A stretch of 64,000 nucleotides of DNA from Devosia naphthalenivorans (GTDB taxonomy: Bacteria; Pseudomonadota; Alphaproteobacteria; Rhizobiales; Devosiaceae). Both the position numbers and the translations under genes were made by a program. Location: the NCBI RefSeq assembly GCF_003056355.1, contig NZ_PYVW01000004.1:186001-250000 (forward strand), given 5' to 3'. How positions within the stretch are numbered: the stretch's first letter is position 1; each line of letters begins with the position of its first letter. The notes under the pieces are model-generated. The model was not told the origin of the DNA. It saw only the letters and a program-made list of their open reading frames with translations, and made no database searches. Shown here piece by piece: positions 36,331 through 45,131 of the stretch.

Positions 36331-38364
36331 CTAGGCTAGAACCGATTGCATGGCGTCCACGCTGCCGCCATCGCCCATAGGGACCATGACGTTGTCGATT
36401 TCACCGGGAATGCTGGTGTCCATGTCGATATCGAGGAAGGCGATAACTTCACTGACCAGCGCATCGTTGGTGACAGGCGCGGTATTGCTGTCGGCCACCA
36501 GATCCGCCTGGATCAGGATGGCGTCGGAGTAGATCTGCCCACCCACATGCACGTCGCTGCCGACCGAGTCATAATCGACGATGGACGCGACATTGATCAG
36601 GGCATTGGAGCCGGTGCTGATGCTCCATTCGTCAGCAGATGTGCCCTCGGTCACGTTGTCTTCGTAGAGCGCCACGAGATCCGCATCGCCCATGACGTTG
36701 ACCTGCTGCACGGCGCGAAGGTCGTACAGATCTCCGGCGATGAACAGCACTCGCAGATTGCCGAAGCCCTCGAAAGCGCCGTCGCTGGAGAAGCTGCCGG
36801 GCATGGAATAGTCGGCGGCGCCTAGGGACGCTATCGCGTCGCCGTAATAATCCGGCAATCCCGAGACAATATTGCCGCCCCCGACATTGAGGATGCTGGC
36901 GCTGTTCCACAGCAGGTTGCCACTGCTCGAGACCTCGCCGTTCCCCAGCGCGCCGGACAGCATCGCCACCGTGTCATTGTCGTACAAGACGTTGGTCTGG
37001 ATGACGAAATTGCCATCATAGAGGCTGCCGCCGACGATAACGAGGTCATAGTAACGGCCCAGATCGAGCATCGAAACGCCGTTCAGTCCCAGGTTTTCGC
37101 CGCTGGTTATGGTGGTGGTCGTGCCCACCGCCGTCAGCACATGCGTATCGGTGTCGGTGGTGAAGCTGAATTGGCTGATCCAATCGAGGAACACCATGTC
37201 GCCTTGCACGACGGTAATCTGCCAATTGGAGGGAAAGACACCGGGGTTGCCGGCAGCGACATCGGCCGCATTGTCCCGTAGTTCGGCGACGAAGGAGGCA
37301 ACGTTATAGGCAGCGGTTTCCGCGCCGTTGTTCGTCAGCCGGCTATCGAGCGTGTCCAGATCGCTGTGCACATTGGTCTGGATGATCGCATTGATCGAGT
37401 GGTAGTCGCCCGCCACCGCCAGGAACGTCGAGGTGAGGCCGGCATTGGCAATAAAGGCCTCGTTGACCATCATGTTGGCGCCGCTCTCCAGGGTCACGGA
37501 GACGCCACTGGGATCGATGGTGAGCGAGGCGGTGGATACATCCTCGGGCTCGGGGTCGGCGACGAGTTCCTGCAACTGCGCCGGCAGGGCATCATTGAGG
37601 CTTGGCAGGGTTTCGGCCGGCGTCCCGTTCACATAGAGCCCGTCAAGCGCGGAACCCGTAACAGTGGTTATGTCCTGGGTGAAACCGGCGGAACTCTGAT
37701 GGCTGGAGGAGGTGGCAATCTGGCCGTCGCTATTCTGTCCGCCTGCAATGGCGGCGATTGCCGCCTCCGCGCTGGCGAAATAGGCGGGGATCTTCTCGAC
37801 CTCGCTGGGCGCTTCGAGGGACGCGAACGGTTCCGATACTGCAAGGCCCAGCGCCAGCATCTGCTGCACCGGGCCGGCATCGGGCAGGTACCGCATCGCG
37901 CCTACATCAGCGCTGCCGAGAACGATGAAGTCATTGTCGTCCAGCAGCATGACCTGGTTTGCCGACAGCATCACGGAGGCTGGAACGGGGCCGAAGGAAG
38001 GGCCGGGTTCGGCGGTGAACTCTACGCCTCCCGCCAGGACAGGCCACAGCAGGTGATTGGTGGGGTGCCATTGCAGCCCGGGCACGAAACTCTCGACGAT
38101 ATCGATACGCACGGGTGGCACGCCAAAATCGATATGCGCGTCGGGATAGGGTTGGCGGTAGGACACGCCGGGAATGTAGACCTCAAGCTCAAGGCGCTGG
38201 AAAAATCCGGGGGATACATGCTGGATCGGGGCGGCGGCCGCGAGGTGCTGCTCGTGGTAAAATTCTTCGTAGGACTGACGCATCCGCATCTCGTCCACGC
38301 GGATGTCGAAACATCCGATGAAGTGCGCAATGGCTTCTGAAACGCTGTCGCTGGGCAAGAACAC
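36331..38364 (-). CDS. Large repeat protein, putative type I secretion substrate
   Basis: The 677-residue acidic protein starts at a GTG (38364) with GGAGGGG upstream. It has no signal peptide. The N-terminal third (YEEFYHEQHLAAAAPIQHVS, VMLLDDNDFIVLG) is not repeated. The C-terminal half carries at least four related blocks: YHSINAIIQTNVHSDLDTL, LYDGNFVIQTNVLYDNDTV, YDLRAVQQVNVMGDADLVAL and YSDAILIQADLVADSN. Each is preceded by N-x-x-S-hydrophobic segments. This looks like a beta-rich repeat of about 80 residues with Asp-rich turns. RTX nonamers are absent. The gene lies immediately upstream of the exporter, so secretion through it is likely but unproved. Confidence 0.75.
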   Translation of the reverse strand: MFLPSDSVSEAIAHFIGCFDIRVDEMRMRQSYEEFYHEQHLAAAAPIQHVSPGFFQRLELEVYIPGVSYRQPYPDAHIDFGVPPVRIDIVESFVPGLQWHPTNHLLWPVLAGGVEFTAEPGPSFGPVPASVMLSANQVMLLDDNDFIVLGSADVGAMRYLPDAGPVQQMLALGLAVSEPFASLEAPSEVEKIPAYFASAEAAIAAIAGGQNSDGQIATSSSHQSSAGFTQDITTVTGSALDGLYVNGTPAETLPSLNDALPAQLQELVADPEPEDVSTASLTIDPSGVSVTLESGANMMVNEAFIANAGLTSTFLAVAGDYHSINAIIQTNVHSDLDTLDSRLTNNGAETAAYNVASFVAELRDNAADVAAGNPGVFPSNWQITVVQGDMVFLDWISQFSFTTDTDTHVLTAVGTTTTITSGENLGLNGVSMLDLGRYYDLVIVGGSLYDGNFVIQTNVLYDNDTVAMLSGALGNGEVSSSGNLLWNSASILNVGGGNIVSGLPDYYGDAIASLGAADYSMPGSFSSDGAFEGFGNLRVLFIAGDLYDLRAVQQVNVMGDADLVALYEDNVTEGTSADEWSISTGSNALINVASIVDYDSVGSDVHVGGQIYSDAILIQADLVADSNTAPVTNDALVSEVIAFLDIDMDTSIPGEIDNVMVPMGDGGSVDAMQSVLA

Positions 38365-38460
38365 CGCGACCCCTCCCTATTGCCGTTGGCGTTTGTGCGC
38401 TCAACGGTTGGTCTGCGCGCGGTGCGCGCAGACCGGATTTGCCGATTGGAGGACCGGAAC

Positions 38461-40137
38461 CTAGTGGTTGTCGCCGCTGGAGTCGGTGCTGTCGTTGTCC
38501 ATGTTGCCGCCGACCACAGTCATATCGACCGCATTCTGCTGCAGGTTGGCACCGAGCACGATATCCATGTTGAAGGCCGAACCCGTGACCGTGGCATCGG
38601 CATCGGCAGCGGCCGTAATGTCGCCGGCCACACCGTCCCAAGCGCCGCCGGCATTCATCGTCGCATCGCCAGCATCGGCGGTGAGCGTGAAGGTGCCATA
38701 GTTGTTCTGAGTCACGCCGCTCAGGGAGTCGTTGTCGACAATGTCGGCTACCTGGTTGATGGCGAAGCCCATGGCATCACCGTCGCCCGAGAAGGCACCG
38801 TTAAACACATTGTCGAAATCAACGTCCATCGTGCCGAAGTTGGTGCTGGAGTCGTTGAAGGCATCAGCAATGTCGTCGTCGCTCGAATTGAACGAATCCT
38901 CGATAGCAACGTCGAGATCAAGGTCGGTCGTGGTCGAGCTGTCATTGTTGGAGTCATTGACCGAGTTGTTCGAGTTGTCGTTGAAGGCGTTGTCGAAGCT
39001 CTGGTTGGTATTGTTCGAGTCGTTCGTCGAGCTGTCCTTGAAGGCGTCGGTGATGGCGACGTCAACATTGGTCGAATTGTCGGAGTTATCGGAATTGTCC
39101 GAGTTATCGGAGTTGTCCGAATTGTCCGAGTTGTCGTTGTAGCTGTCGTTGGTGGAGTTGTCGGAGTTGTCCGAATTATCGGAGTTGTCCGAATTGTCGG
39201 AATTGTCCGAGTTGTCCGAGTTATCATTGTAGCTATCGGTGATGTCGGTATCCGTATTGCCTGAATCGGCGACATCGGTGTTGAACGAGTCAGTTGCCGA
39301 AGCATCCCAGCTGAAAGTCTGCTGGTTGGTCCAGGTTCTGGAATTATCGGAGTTATCCGAGTTATCGGAATTGTCCGTATTGAGGCTGTCGGCGATATCG
39401 ACATCAACATCGGTCGAGTTATCGGAATTGTCGGAATTGTCCGAGTTATCGGAATTATCCGAATTGTCCGAGTTATCCGTGTTCAGGCTGTCTTCGATAT
39501 CGACGTCCACGTCGGTGTCGGTGTTAGTTGAATTGTCGGAGTTATCCGAGTTGTCAGTGTTGAGGCTATCCTCGATATCGACATCAACATCGGTCTCTGT
39601 CGAATTATCGGAATTGTCCGAGTTATCGGAATTATCCGAGTTGTCCGAGTTATCGGAGTTGTCGGTGTTGAGGCTGTCTTCGATATCGACATCCAGGTCG
39701 GTCTCGGTCGAATTATCCGAGTTGTCAGAGTTGTCCGTGTTCAGACTATCCTCGACATCGACGTCTACATCGGTGTCGGCCGAATTATCGGAATTATTCG
39801 AATTGTCCGAGTTATCCGAATTGTCGGTGTTCAGGCTGTCTTCGACATCGACATCCACGTCGGTCTCGGTCGAATTATCCGAGTTATCCGAGTTGTCCGT
39901 GTTCAGGCTGTCTTCGACATCGACATCCACGTCCGTCTCGGTGGAATTATCGGAGTTGTCGGAGTTGTCCGTGTTCAGGCTATCCTCGACGTCGAGGTCC
40001 ACATCGGTGTCGGTCGAGTTGTCGGTGTTGCCGCTATCCTCGACGACCAGGGTGTTGTCGTCGATGGAATAGTCTTCCTGGTTGGAACTCGAGCCAAAGG
40101 CGTTGAGGGCCTGGTTGCCGGAATTCTTTTCGCTCAT
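38461..40137 (-). CDS. Asp-Asn-Ser tandem-repeat protein, putative secreted surface protein
   Basis: I start at the ATG at 40137 with AGGAG upstream. The 558-residue protein is extremely acidic. After MSEKNSGNQALNAFGSSSNQ it is built from alternating blocks: (T/A)ETDVDVDVEDSL and NTDNS(DNS)n, with n varying from about 2 to 6, over roughly 8 blocks. A Trp/Phe break (RTWTNQQTFSWDASATDS) follows, then further DNS and FNDNS runs. The last 130 residues are non-repetitive (ITAAADADATVTGSAFNMDI, NLQQNAVDMTVVGGNM). There is no signal peptide. It adjoins the type I exporter genes in the same direction. Asp/Asn-rich repeats suggest calcium-binding or an extended matrix protein, but no family is recognised. 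Confidence 0.8.
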   Translation of the reverse strand: MSEKNSGNQALNAFGSSSNQEDYSIDDNTLVVEDSGNTDNSTDTDVDLDVEDSLNTDNSDNSDNSTETDVDVDVEDSLNTDNSDNSDNSTETDVDVDVEDSLNTDNSDNSDNSNNSDNSADTDVDVDVEDSLNTDNSDNSDNSTETDLDVDIEDSLNTDNSDNSDNSDNSDNSDNSDNSTETDVDVDIEDSLNTDNSDNSDNSTNTDTDVDVDIEDSLNTDNSDNSDNSDNSDNSDNSDNSTDVDVDIADSLNTDNSDNSDNSDNSRTWTNQQTFSWDASATDSFNTDVADSGNTDTDITDSYNDNSDNSDNSDNSDNSDNSDNSDNSTNDSYNDNSDNSDNSDNSDNSDNSDNSTNVDVAITDAFKDSSTNDSNNTNQSFDNAFNDNSNNSVNDSNNDSSTTTDLDLDVAIEDSFNSSDDDIADAFNDSSTNFGTMDVDFDNVFNGAFSGDGDAMGFAINQVADIVDNDSLSGVTQNNYGTFTLTADAGDATMNAGGAWDGVAGDITAAADADATVTGSAFNMDIVLGANLQQNAVDMTVVGGNMDNDSTDSSGDNH

Positions 40138-40589
40138 GTCGTGCACTCCTGTTTGAAGGAGGCGAAAGCTGCCGGCCTCTATACATTTCCAACGAGGCAA
40201 GTGGCTGCTTCGCCAAGACTTCCCGCAATCGGGGAAGCTCGCATGACACTGCTGCCGGCGGCGGCGAGAAATAAGACAGCAGTTCGAGCTAATTCCTGCT
40301 TACGAATTAATTCCTTGGGCAATAGCGGGCGACGATGCCGGCGCGGGATTCTGACTATTCAAACAAGAAAGCACCGCATCAACAGCCGGTTAGCGAAAGT
40401 CCGGCAGGACCAATGAGTAACGCGGCAACGGCAACCACGAGATGCACCTACCTCTTTTGATCCCACGAAGTGGTAGCGCTGGGGGCTCGATGTAACGGCA
40501 CCGTAACGCCCCGGTCACGCCCATAGTGCTAACGTTTCGTTAACACACAGGCCACCTATCCACAGAACTGGCCGAATCGGGAGGGTGAA
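40138..40589. promoter_or_regulatory. 452-base divergent intergenic region
   Basis: No supported gene lies here. It separates the repeat-protein gene (leftward) from the LuxR gene (rightward), so it should hold both promoters. The left part is Lys/Arg-codon-like but has no good ORF. A GTAACG direct repeat occurs near 40494 and 40504, and TAACGTTTCGTTAA near 40531. I see no EcfG-type promoter. Confidence 0.4.
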
Positions 40590-41366
40590 ATGATCAACTC
40601 AGGAAATGGTGCGGCCGTTGCAGGCGATGACCCGGGCTCCAGTGCCAATGCGATTGTTTTCTGCGCCAGCCATGGCGCCATGTACCAAGGCCTCGTGCAA
40701 GCCATACAGGCGCATTTTCCGGACCATGAAGTGGTTCTTCTGGAGCACCTGCCGGAGCCGGATATTTTCGGCTCGAAGGTACGCCTGCTATTGCTCGATC
40801 ATAAATCTGCGGGAGCTTTCGCGAGCACCGTCGCGTCTTGCCGGGAGCATTTTCCCCATACCGCCATTGGCGTGGTGATGCGCGATGCGGAACAGGGTTC
40901 TGCCGAATGCGAGGGCCTGTTCGATAGTGGTGAGATACAAGGGCTTTTGCCGCTCGACCTGAAGCTGGAAGTCTGGCTTGCGGCGATGTCTCTTCTATTG
41001 CAGGGGGGTGAATATTGTCCGCCGGCACTGGCGCGCCGCGCGCACCACAAGCGGCCGGTGTCGCATAGCGCGTTCGATCAGATGGCGGCGTTCCGGATTC
41101 CCGTTGCAGAGGCTATCCATCTGACAAGGCGGGAGCGGCAGGTGCTTGAGCTGCTGTCGGAGGGGTACCAGAACAAGCTGATCGCCGATCGCATGGCCCT
41201 CTCCGAGCACACGGTCAAGGTTCACGTGCACAACCTCATTACCAAGATGCGCGTCAGCAACCGCACCCAGGCGGCTGCCGCCTACCGGTCCGGACGGTAC
41301 GCCACGCCGATGCCTCTCAACGGTCAATCGCTACTTGGCGCCTACCAATTTCGTGGCCGGCACTGA
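40590..41366 (+). CDS. LuxR-family transcriptional regulator
   Basis: The ATG at 40590 follows GAGGGTG. The 258-residue protein has a receiver-like N-terminal domain (about 20-150) that keeps alternating strands (VRLLLLDHKS, HTAIGVVMRD) but lacks a clear phosphoacceptor Asp pair. The C-terminal LuxR HTH is LTRRERQVLELLSEGYQNKL, then IADRMALSEHTVKVHVHNLI and TKMRVSNRTQAAAA. It is divergent from the repeat-protein gene and probably regulates the secretion locus. The next gene starts at its stop codon. Confidence 0.87.
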   Translation: MINSGNGAAVAGDDPGSSANAIVFCASHGAMYQGLVQAIQAHFPDHEVVLLEHLPEPDIFGSKVRLLLLDHKSAGAFASTVASCREHFPHTAIGVVMRDAEQGSAECEGLFDSGEIQGLLPLDLKLEVWLAAMSLLLQGGEYCPPALARRAHHKRPVSHSAFDQMAAFRIPVAEAIHLTRRERQVLELLSEGYQNKLIADRMALSEHTVKVHVHNLITKMRVSNRTQAAAAYRSGRYATPMPLNGQSLLGAYQFRGRH

Positions 41367-41851
41367 TGGGCCGGATCGATGTCCTGCTGCCCTTGATCGG
41401 CAAGCTGAACTATTGCTGGACCAATACCGAGAGCCTGCTGATCTACCTGATCGTTCACATGATGGACTGCAGCAAGGAAGCGGCCATAGTGGTCTTTCTG
41501 ACCCTGAACACGACGAGGGCACGGCTCGATCTCGTCGAACGGCTCGCCAAGATGAACGCGACCCTGCCCGCGGACCGCAATGAGGTGCTCGACATAACGG
41601 GGCGGATGAAGCGTGAAGCAAAGGTGCGGAACAAGTATAATCATTCCGTCTATGACTTCGATGAAAACGGGGAGCTTGAAAGCACCCAGTTGTTGCGCAT
41701 TGCGGAGTTCGGGAACGAGCTGAAATACGGCAAGGTCGAAGAAATCGACAATTCGGAGTTTCAGCGGCTCGCGGACACAATCGAAAACATCATTGGGATC
41801 AATGAAGACATGTGGCGTTTCATTCGCGCCAAAGGCATCAAGGATCTGTGA
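41366..41851 (+). CDS. Conserved hypothetical helical protein, 161 aa
   Basis: The start ATG overlaps the LuxR stop codon (TGATG), so translation is coupled. The protein is soluble and helical: LLPLIGKLNYCWTNTESLLI, YLIVHMMDCSKEAAIVVFLT, RLDLVERLAKMNATLPADRN and RMKREAKVRNKYNHSVYDFD. The RNxYxH pattern (R-N-K-Y-N-H-S) occurs in HEPN-like and related domains, where R-x4-6-H is the active site. Here RNKYNH (R followed by H five residues on) is compatible, but I would not call it without profile evidence. The role may be linked to the LuxR regulator. Confidence 0.65.
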   Translation: MGRIDVLLPLIGKLNYCWTNTESLLIYLIVHMMDCSKEAAIVVFLTLNTTRARLDLVERLAKMNATLPADRNEVLDITGRMKREAKVRNKYNHSVYDFDENGELESTQLLRIAEFGNELKYGKVEEIDNSEFQRLADTIENIIGINEDMWRFIRAKGIKDL

Positions 41852-41983
41852 TGCAGTTGCTAGACCTTTGGAGCCATGACCCCGAACCGGAATTGTCCGC
41901 ATAACTCTGCCCTAGTCTGCACCAGTTGCCCGTTTCACCTATGAGCGGGTCGACGTCAGGTGCTTTGATGGGCGAGTGAGCAG

Positions 41984-42730
41984 ATGAGGCCGGCCAGTAT
42001 CAGCATCCTGGGCAGTTGCAGCGTAAGCGTTGCCGGCGAAATACTGCCTGGTGCGCCGTCCAGCCTGTTCCGCATCGCAGCTTTCCTCGCCTTGTCGGGT
42101 CACAGCTTCTCGGCCTCCCGGCAGCGGCTTGGAGCCCTGCTCTGGCCTGACAGCGTCGCTGCCAAATCAGCGGGGAATTTGCGCCAGGCACTCTCGCGCA
42201 TCCGCCATTTTCAGGCCGATCACAACTTTACCTTGCTTGATGGCAATGCCGTTGCCGTCTTCATCGATGCCAGCAGATCGGTCCAATTCGATGTGCTGGT
42301 TTTGCTGGACCGATTGTCCGATCCGGCACCGCGTGCGGCACTGGACCTCTGCACCATTTATGCGGGCGAATTCCTAGCGGATCTGCCCTATTCCGGGAGC
42401 GAATTCGAAGACTGGCTGGCGCTGCAGCGGGCGCAATTGCGCGACCGGTGCGCCGATCGGCTTTCCGCGGCACTTGCTGAAACCAGCGGCCTGTCGGACA
42501 CCGAGCGCGTGACCTGCGCCCAGAAGCTGCTGGAACTCGATCCCTGCAATGAAGAGGCCTATTGCTGCCTGATGCTGTACGCTGCCGAGCACGGGCACCG
42601 GTCCCGCATCCATGCGCTGTTCGACAGTTGCCAGCGACAGCTGATGCGTGAGCTGGGGGTGCGGCCGTCCGCACGAACCGTGCATGCTTTCCAGGATCTG
42701 CTCGACCGCCTGAATGCCATGACGGCGTAG
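41984..42730 (+). CDS. BTAD-domain transcriptional regulator (SARP-like)
   Basis: The 248-residue protein has an N-terminal winged-helix-like region (ISILGSCSVSVAGEILPGAP, FLALSGHSFSASRQRLGALL, SAGNLRQALSRIRHFQ). A C-terminal bacterial transcriptional activator domain follows, helical and TPR-like (YAGEFLADLPYSGSEFEDWL, CAQKLLELDPCNEEAYCCLM, RQLMRELGVRPSARTVHAFQ). This is the AfsR/DnrI/HilA layout without an ATPase. In rhizobia such regulators are often near type I secretion loci. Together with the LuxR gene upstream it is a likely regulator of the repeat proteins. Confidence 0.85.
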   Translation: MRPASISILGSCSVSVAGEILPGAPSSLFRIAAFLALSGHSFSASRQRLGALLWPDSVAAKSAGNLRQALSRIRHFQADHNFTLLDGNAVAVFIDASRSVQFDVLVLLDRLSDPAPRAALDLCTIYAGEFLADLPYSGSEFEDWLALQRAQLRDRCADRLSAALAETSGLSDTERVTCAQKLLELDPCNEEAYCCLMLYAAEHGHRSRIHALFDSCQRQLMRELGVRPSARTVHAFQDLLDRLNAMTA

Positions 42731-42738
42731 CGGCATTT

Positions 42739-42766
42739 GCCGCCGGCCCCAGTGGAGTCCGGCGGC
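42739..42766. terminator. Possible bidirectional hairpin
   Basis: GCCGCCGG and CCGGCGGC form an eight-base stem around a 12-base loop between the convergent genes ending at 42730 and 42780. There is no T-run. Confidence 0.4.
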
Positions 42767-42779
42767 GGCGCCTATAGTG

Positions 42780-42986
42780 CTAAGGCCTGACCTCGGCGAG
42801 CTTCTGGAGGAGGCTCTGCCGATCATCGAGCGACTTAAGGCGGATCGTCATCGTCTCGGTCTTGATCGGGGTCTGTGGGGGTAGGCTGAACTCTACGCCC
42901 GGCGCGTGTTCGGAGGCCCATTTTTCGAAGCGCTGCAGTTTGTGGCTGCCGCTGATCGGGATGGTAAAGCTGTATTTGAAGGTCAT
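42780..42986 (-). CDS. Small hypothetical protein, 68 aa
   Basis: The frame reads MTFKYSFTIPISGSHKLQRF, EKWASEHAPGVEFSLPPQTP and IKTETMTIRLKSLDDRQSLL. The beta-alpha-beta pattern is coherent and the codon use looks normal, so I consider it a real gene. It has no signal, membrane helix or recognised motif. It is convergent with the BTAD gene. Confidence 0.6.
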   Translation of the reverse strand: MTFKYSFTIPISGSHKLQRFEKWASEHAPGVEFSLPPQTPIKTETMTIRLKSLDDRQSLLQKLAEVRP

Positions 42987-43575
42987 TTGATTGGTCCAGG
43001 AATTGACCGGCAGTCAGGCGGCGCAAAGAAGCGCGGCGCTCGCCGGTGCATGCATGCTGTCATGTTGTGAAAAATCGTCCCTGGTGCAGCTTTGCTACGG
43101 CAAGTGCTACACCAGGCAATCAGCCTATGAGGAGGCTGCCCTTGCGAACTGGACTTATGGCAAAGGAAAATGCTTGCATGCCCGATATGTCGGACAGTGT
43201 AGCGACTTTGTCAAGGCGGACACCCAAAGACCCGCGATGAAACGCCGAAACTTACGAGAAAATACGCCATAAAACGGGAACACTCGTCGTTGTAATTTTA
43301 GTTACTAACGAAACTCACGTCGTGATTATTGATATCTAGATATTCCCCATGGCTCGCTAGATCTCCATTTTTACTATTTCCCCCGACATCAATCTTTCGG
43401 AAAATCTAGCCATTTAGATCCAGCGTCAGCAAAATCTTGCCGAACGCTATCCTCGGGCGCGTCGATACAATCGCCATTGAACAGACGGCCCATGCAGCGC
43501 CGCGGCTGGCTCATTGATACCGGTGGCCGCTATGCTCTATGACCTTGGCCATGACCTCCACGAAAAGGCTGAGCC
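42987..43575. other. 589-base region without a supported gene
   Basis: This stretch is visibly richer in A and T than its surroundings, most of all at about 43260-43440. One ORF (42991-43272, Cys-rich) has no ribosome site and no family resemblance. A GATATCTAGATATT dyad lies near 43330. It probably holds the upstream region of the permease gene at 43576. Confidence 0.5.
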
Positions 43576-44328
43576 GTGAGTGAGCGCAAATTGGTGTGGT
43601 TGTATCGCGCCGTAGCGGTTGTGGTCCTGGTTTGTGCATGGTGGCTCGCCGCCTCGGTCATTGGCCGCAACCTGATCCCCACCCCGCTGGCGACTTGGCA
43701 ATCAGCCACGACGCTCTTTGCCGAGCCAGAGATCTACGAGGCCGTCTGGAACTCGCTTTACGTGTATCTGGGCGGCATGCTCATCGCGGTGACCATTGGC
43801 TTGCCGCTCGGCCTGCTTGCCGGTGGCATTCCGATCGTCGGCAAGACGTTGGACCCGTTCTTCAACGCCCTGATGGCGACGCCGCGGGTCGCTTTCATAC
43901 CGCTCATCATCGTGCTGCTCGGCCTGGGCTTTCAGGCCAAGATCAGCATCGTGGCGCTGGGCGCGGTGATGCCCATTCTGATCAACACCTATGCCGGCGT
44001 GCGCAATGGTGACGCCGAACTGGTGGAAATGGCTCGCTCCGCCGGAGCGACGCCCATGCAGGTGTTCATCAAGATCCTGATGCCCGGCGCGGCGCCGTTT
44101 ATTGTGGTTGGGCTGCGGCTGGGCGCAACGATCGGGCTCATCAATACCGTGGTTGCCGAACTCTATACGGCGGTGCAAGGGCTGGGCGGCCTGCTCGCCA
44201 CCTACGGAAACACGTTCCGGATGGGTCCTTATTTCGTCGTGGTGCTGACGCTGGCGGTGCTGGGCGTCAGCGTGACCGAGTTGCTGCGGCTGTTCGAAAG
44301 GCGGCTTGACCGCTGGCGGCGGCCCTAG
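43576..44328 (+). CDS. ABC transporter permease (nitrate/taurine/NMT1 type)
   Basis: The 250-residue inner-membrane permease starts at a GTG (43576) and has about six helices, beginning LYRAVAVVVLVCAWWLAASV. The binding-protein-dependent signature is VEMARSAGATPMQVFIKILM, followed by PGAAPFIVVGLRLGATIGLI, which is the EAA loop. Its partners should be the ATPase and binding protein encoded convergently (44325-46135); no other partners are near. Its stop codon shares a CTAG with the ATPase stop. Such a split is unusual, because the three genes normally form one operon. The substrate is unknown. Confidence 0.9.
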   Translation: MSERKLVWLYRAVAVVVLVCAWWLAASVIGRNLIPTPLATWQSATTLFAEPEIYEAVWNSLYVYLGGMLIAVTIGLPLGLLAGGIPIVGKTLDPFFNALMATPRVAFIPLIIVLLGLGFQAKISIVALGAVMPILINTYAGVRNGDAELVEMARSAGATPMQVFIKILMPGAAPFIVVGLRLGATIGLINTVVAELYTAVQGLGGLLATYGNTFRMGPYFVVVLTLAVLGVSVTELLRLFERRLDRWRRP

Positions 44329-45131
44329 GCGCGATTGAAGAATGGCGAGTTGGGGTCCTGCGTGATCATCTCGCGGATCGTGCCGGTCAGATAGGTTCGC
44401 AATTCGATGAATTGCGGGCTGGTCCGGACCTCATCCAGGCGCGGTCGCGGCAGATCGATCGGAACGATCTCGCGCAGCGAACGCGGCGCCGGGCCCATCA
44501 CGACCACGCGGTCGGCGAGAAGAATCGCTTCCTCCACGCTATGAGTCACGAACAGTGCCGTGAGCTTGCGCCGCTCCCAGAGCCGCAGCAGTTCCAGTTG
44601 CATGATCTCTCGGGTTTGTGCATCCAGGCTGGCGAATGGCTCGTCGAGCAGCAGGATATCGGGGTCCGTCGCCAGCGCCCGCGCCAGCGCCACGCGCTGT
44701 TTCATTCCGCCAGATAGTTCGGCCGGATAGCTATCTGCAAAGCGCAAAAGGCCGACGCGATCCAGCCAGAGGCGGACCGTCTCTTCTACCTGCGCCCGGC
44801 CGACCCCCTGGAGTTCAAGACCGAAGCCTATATTGCCAGCAACGGTTGCCCAGGGGATCAGGCGGAACGATTGAAACACAAAACCGATGTTCGGTCCGGG
44901 AACCGGTGGGTGGCCGCCGATGCTGACGCCGCCTGCATCGGCGGCCAGCAGGCCATCGACCAGGCGAAGCAATGTCGTCTTGCCGCAACCGGACGGTCCA
45001 AGGATGGTGACAAACTCGCCCGGCGCAATGTCGAGCGAGAAGTTCTCTATGATGGGTTGGCTGCCGGCTGGACCAAATGCCTTGGTTACGCCGCGCAGCC
45101 GGATGCCGGTGTCGTCACTTGCCTGGCTCAC
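44325..45131 (-). CDS. ABC transporter ATP-binding protein (nitrate/taurine type)
   Basis: The 268-residue ATPase has Walker A LGPSGCGKTTLLRLVDGL, Q-loop VFQSFRLIPWATV, signature ELSGGMKQRVALARALATDP and Walker B ILLLDEPFASLD. H-loop LFVTHSVEEAILLADRVVVM follows. The layout is that of SsuB/TauB/NrtD-like subunits. It follows the binding-protein gene with a four-base overlap and faces the permease gene. It energises import of an organic anion-like substrate. Confidence 0.92.
   Translation of the reverse strand: MSQASDDTGIRLRGVTKAFGPAGSQPIIENFSLDIAPGEFVTILGPSGCGKTTLLRLVDGLLAADAGGVSIGGHPPVPGPNIGFVFQSFRLIPWATVAGNIGFGLELQGVGRAQVEETVRLWLDRVGLLRFADSYPAELSGGMKQRVALARALATDPDILLLDEPFASLDAQTREIMQLELLRLWERRKLTALFVTHSVEEAILLADRVVVMGPAPRSLREIVPIDLPRPRLDEVRTSPQFIELRTYLTGTIREMITQDPNSPFFNRA

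Noticed and set aside
38380..40072. Plus-strand frames rich in Val or in Leu-Ser-Glu repeats
   Set aside because: They are antisense to the Asp-Asn-Ser repeat gene; the repetitive look comes from the 9-base DNA repeat. The sense protein has a start codon, ribosome site and non-repetitive ends.
38900..40080. Tandem repeats resembling a CRISPR array
   Set aside because: The units are in-frame 9-base and roughly 72-base coding repeats without unique spacers, and no cas genes are present.
42991..43272. Cys-rich 93-codon ORF
   Set aside because: It has no ribosome-binding site, an atypical composition and no recognisable motif.
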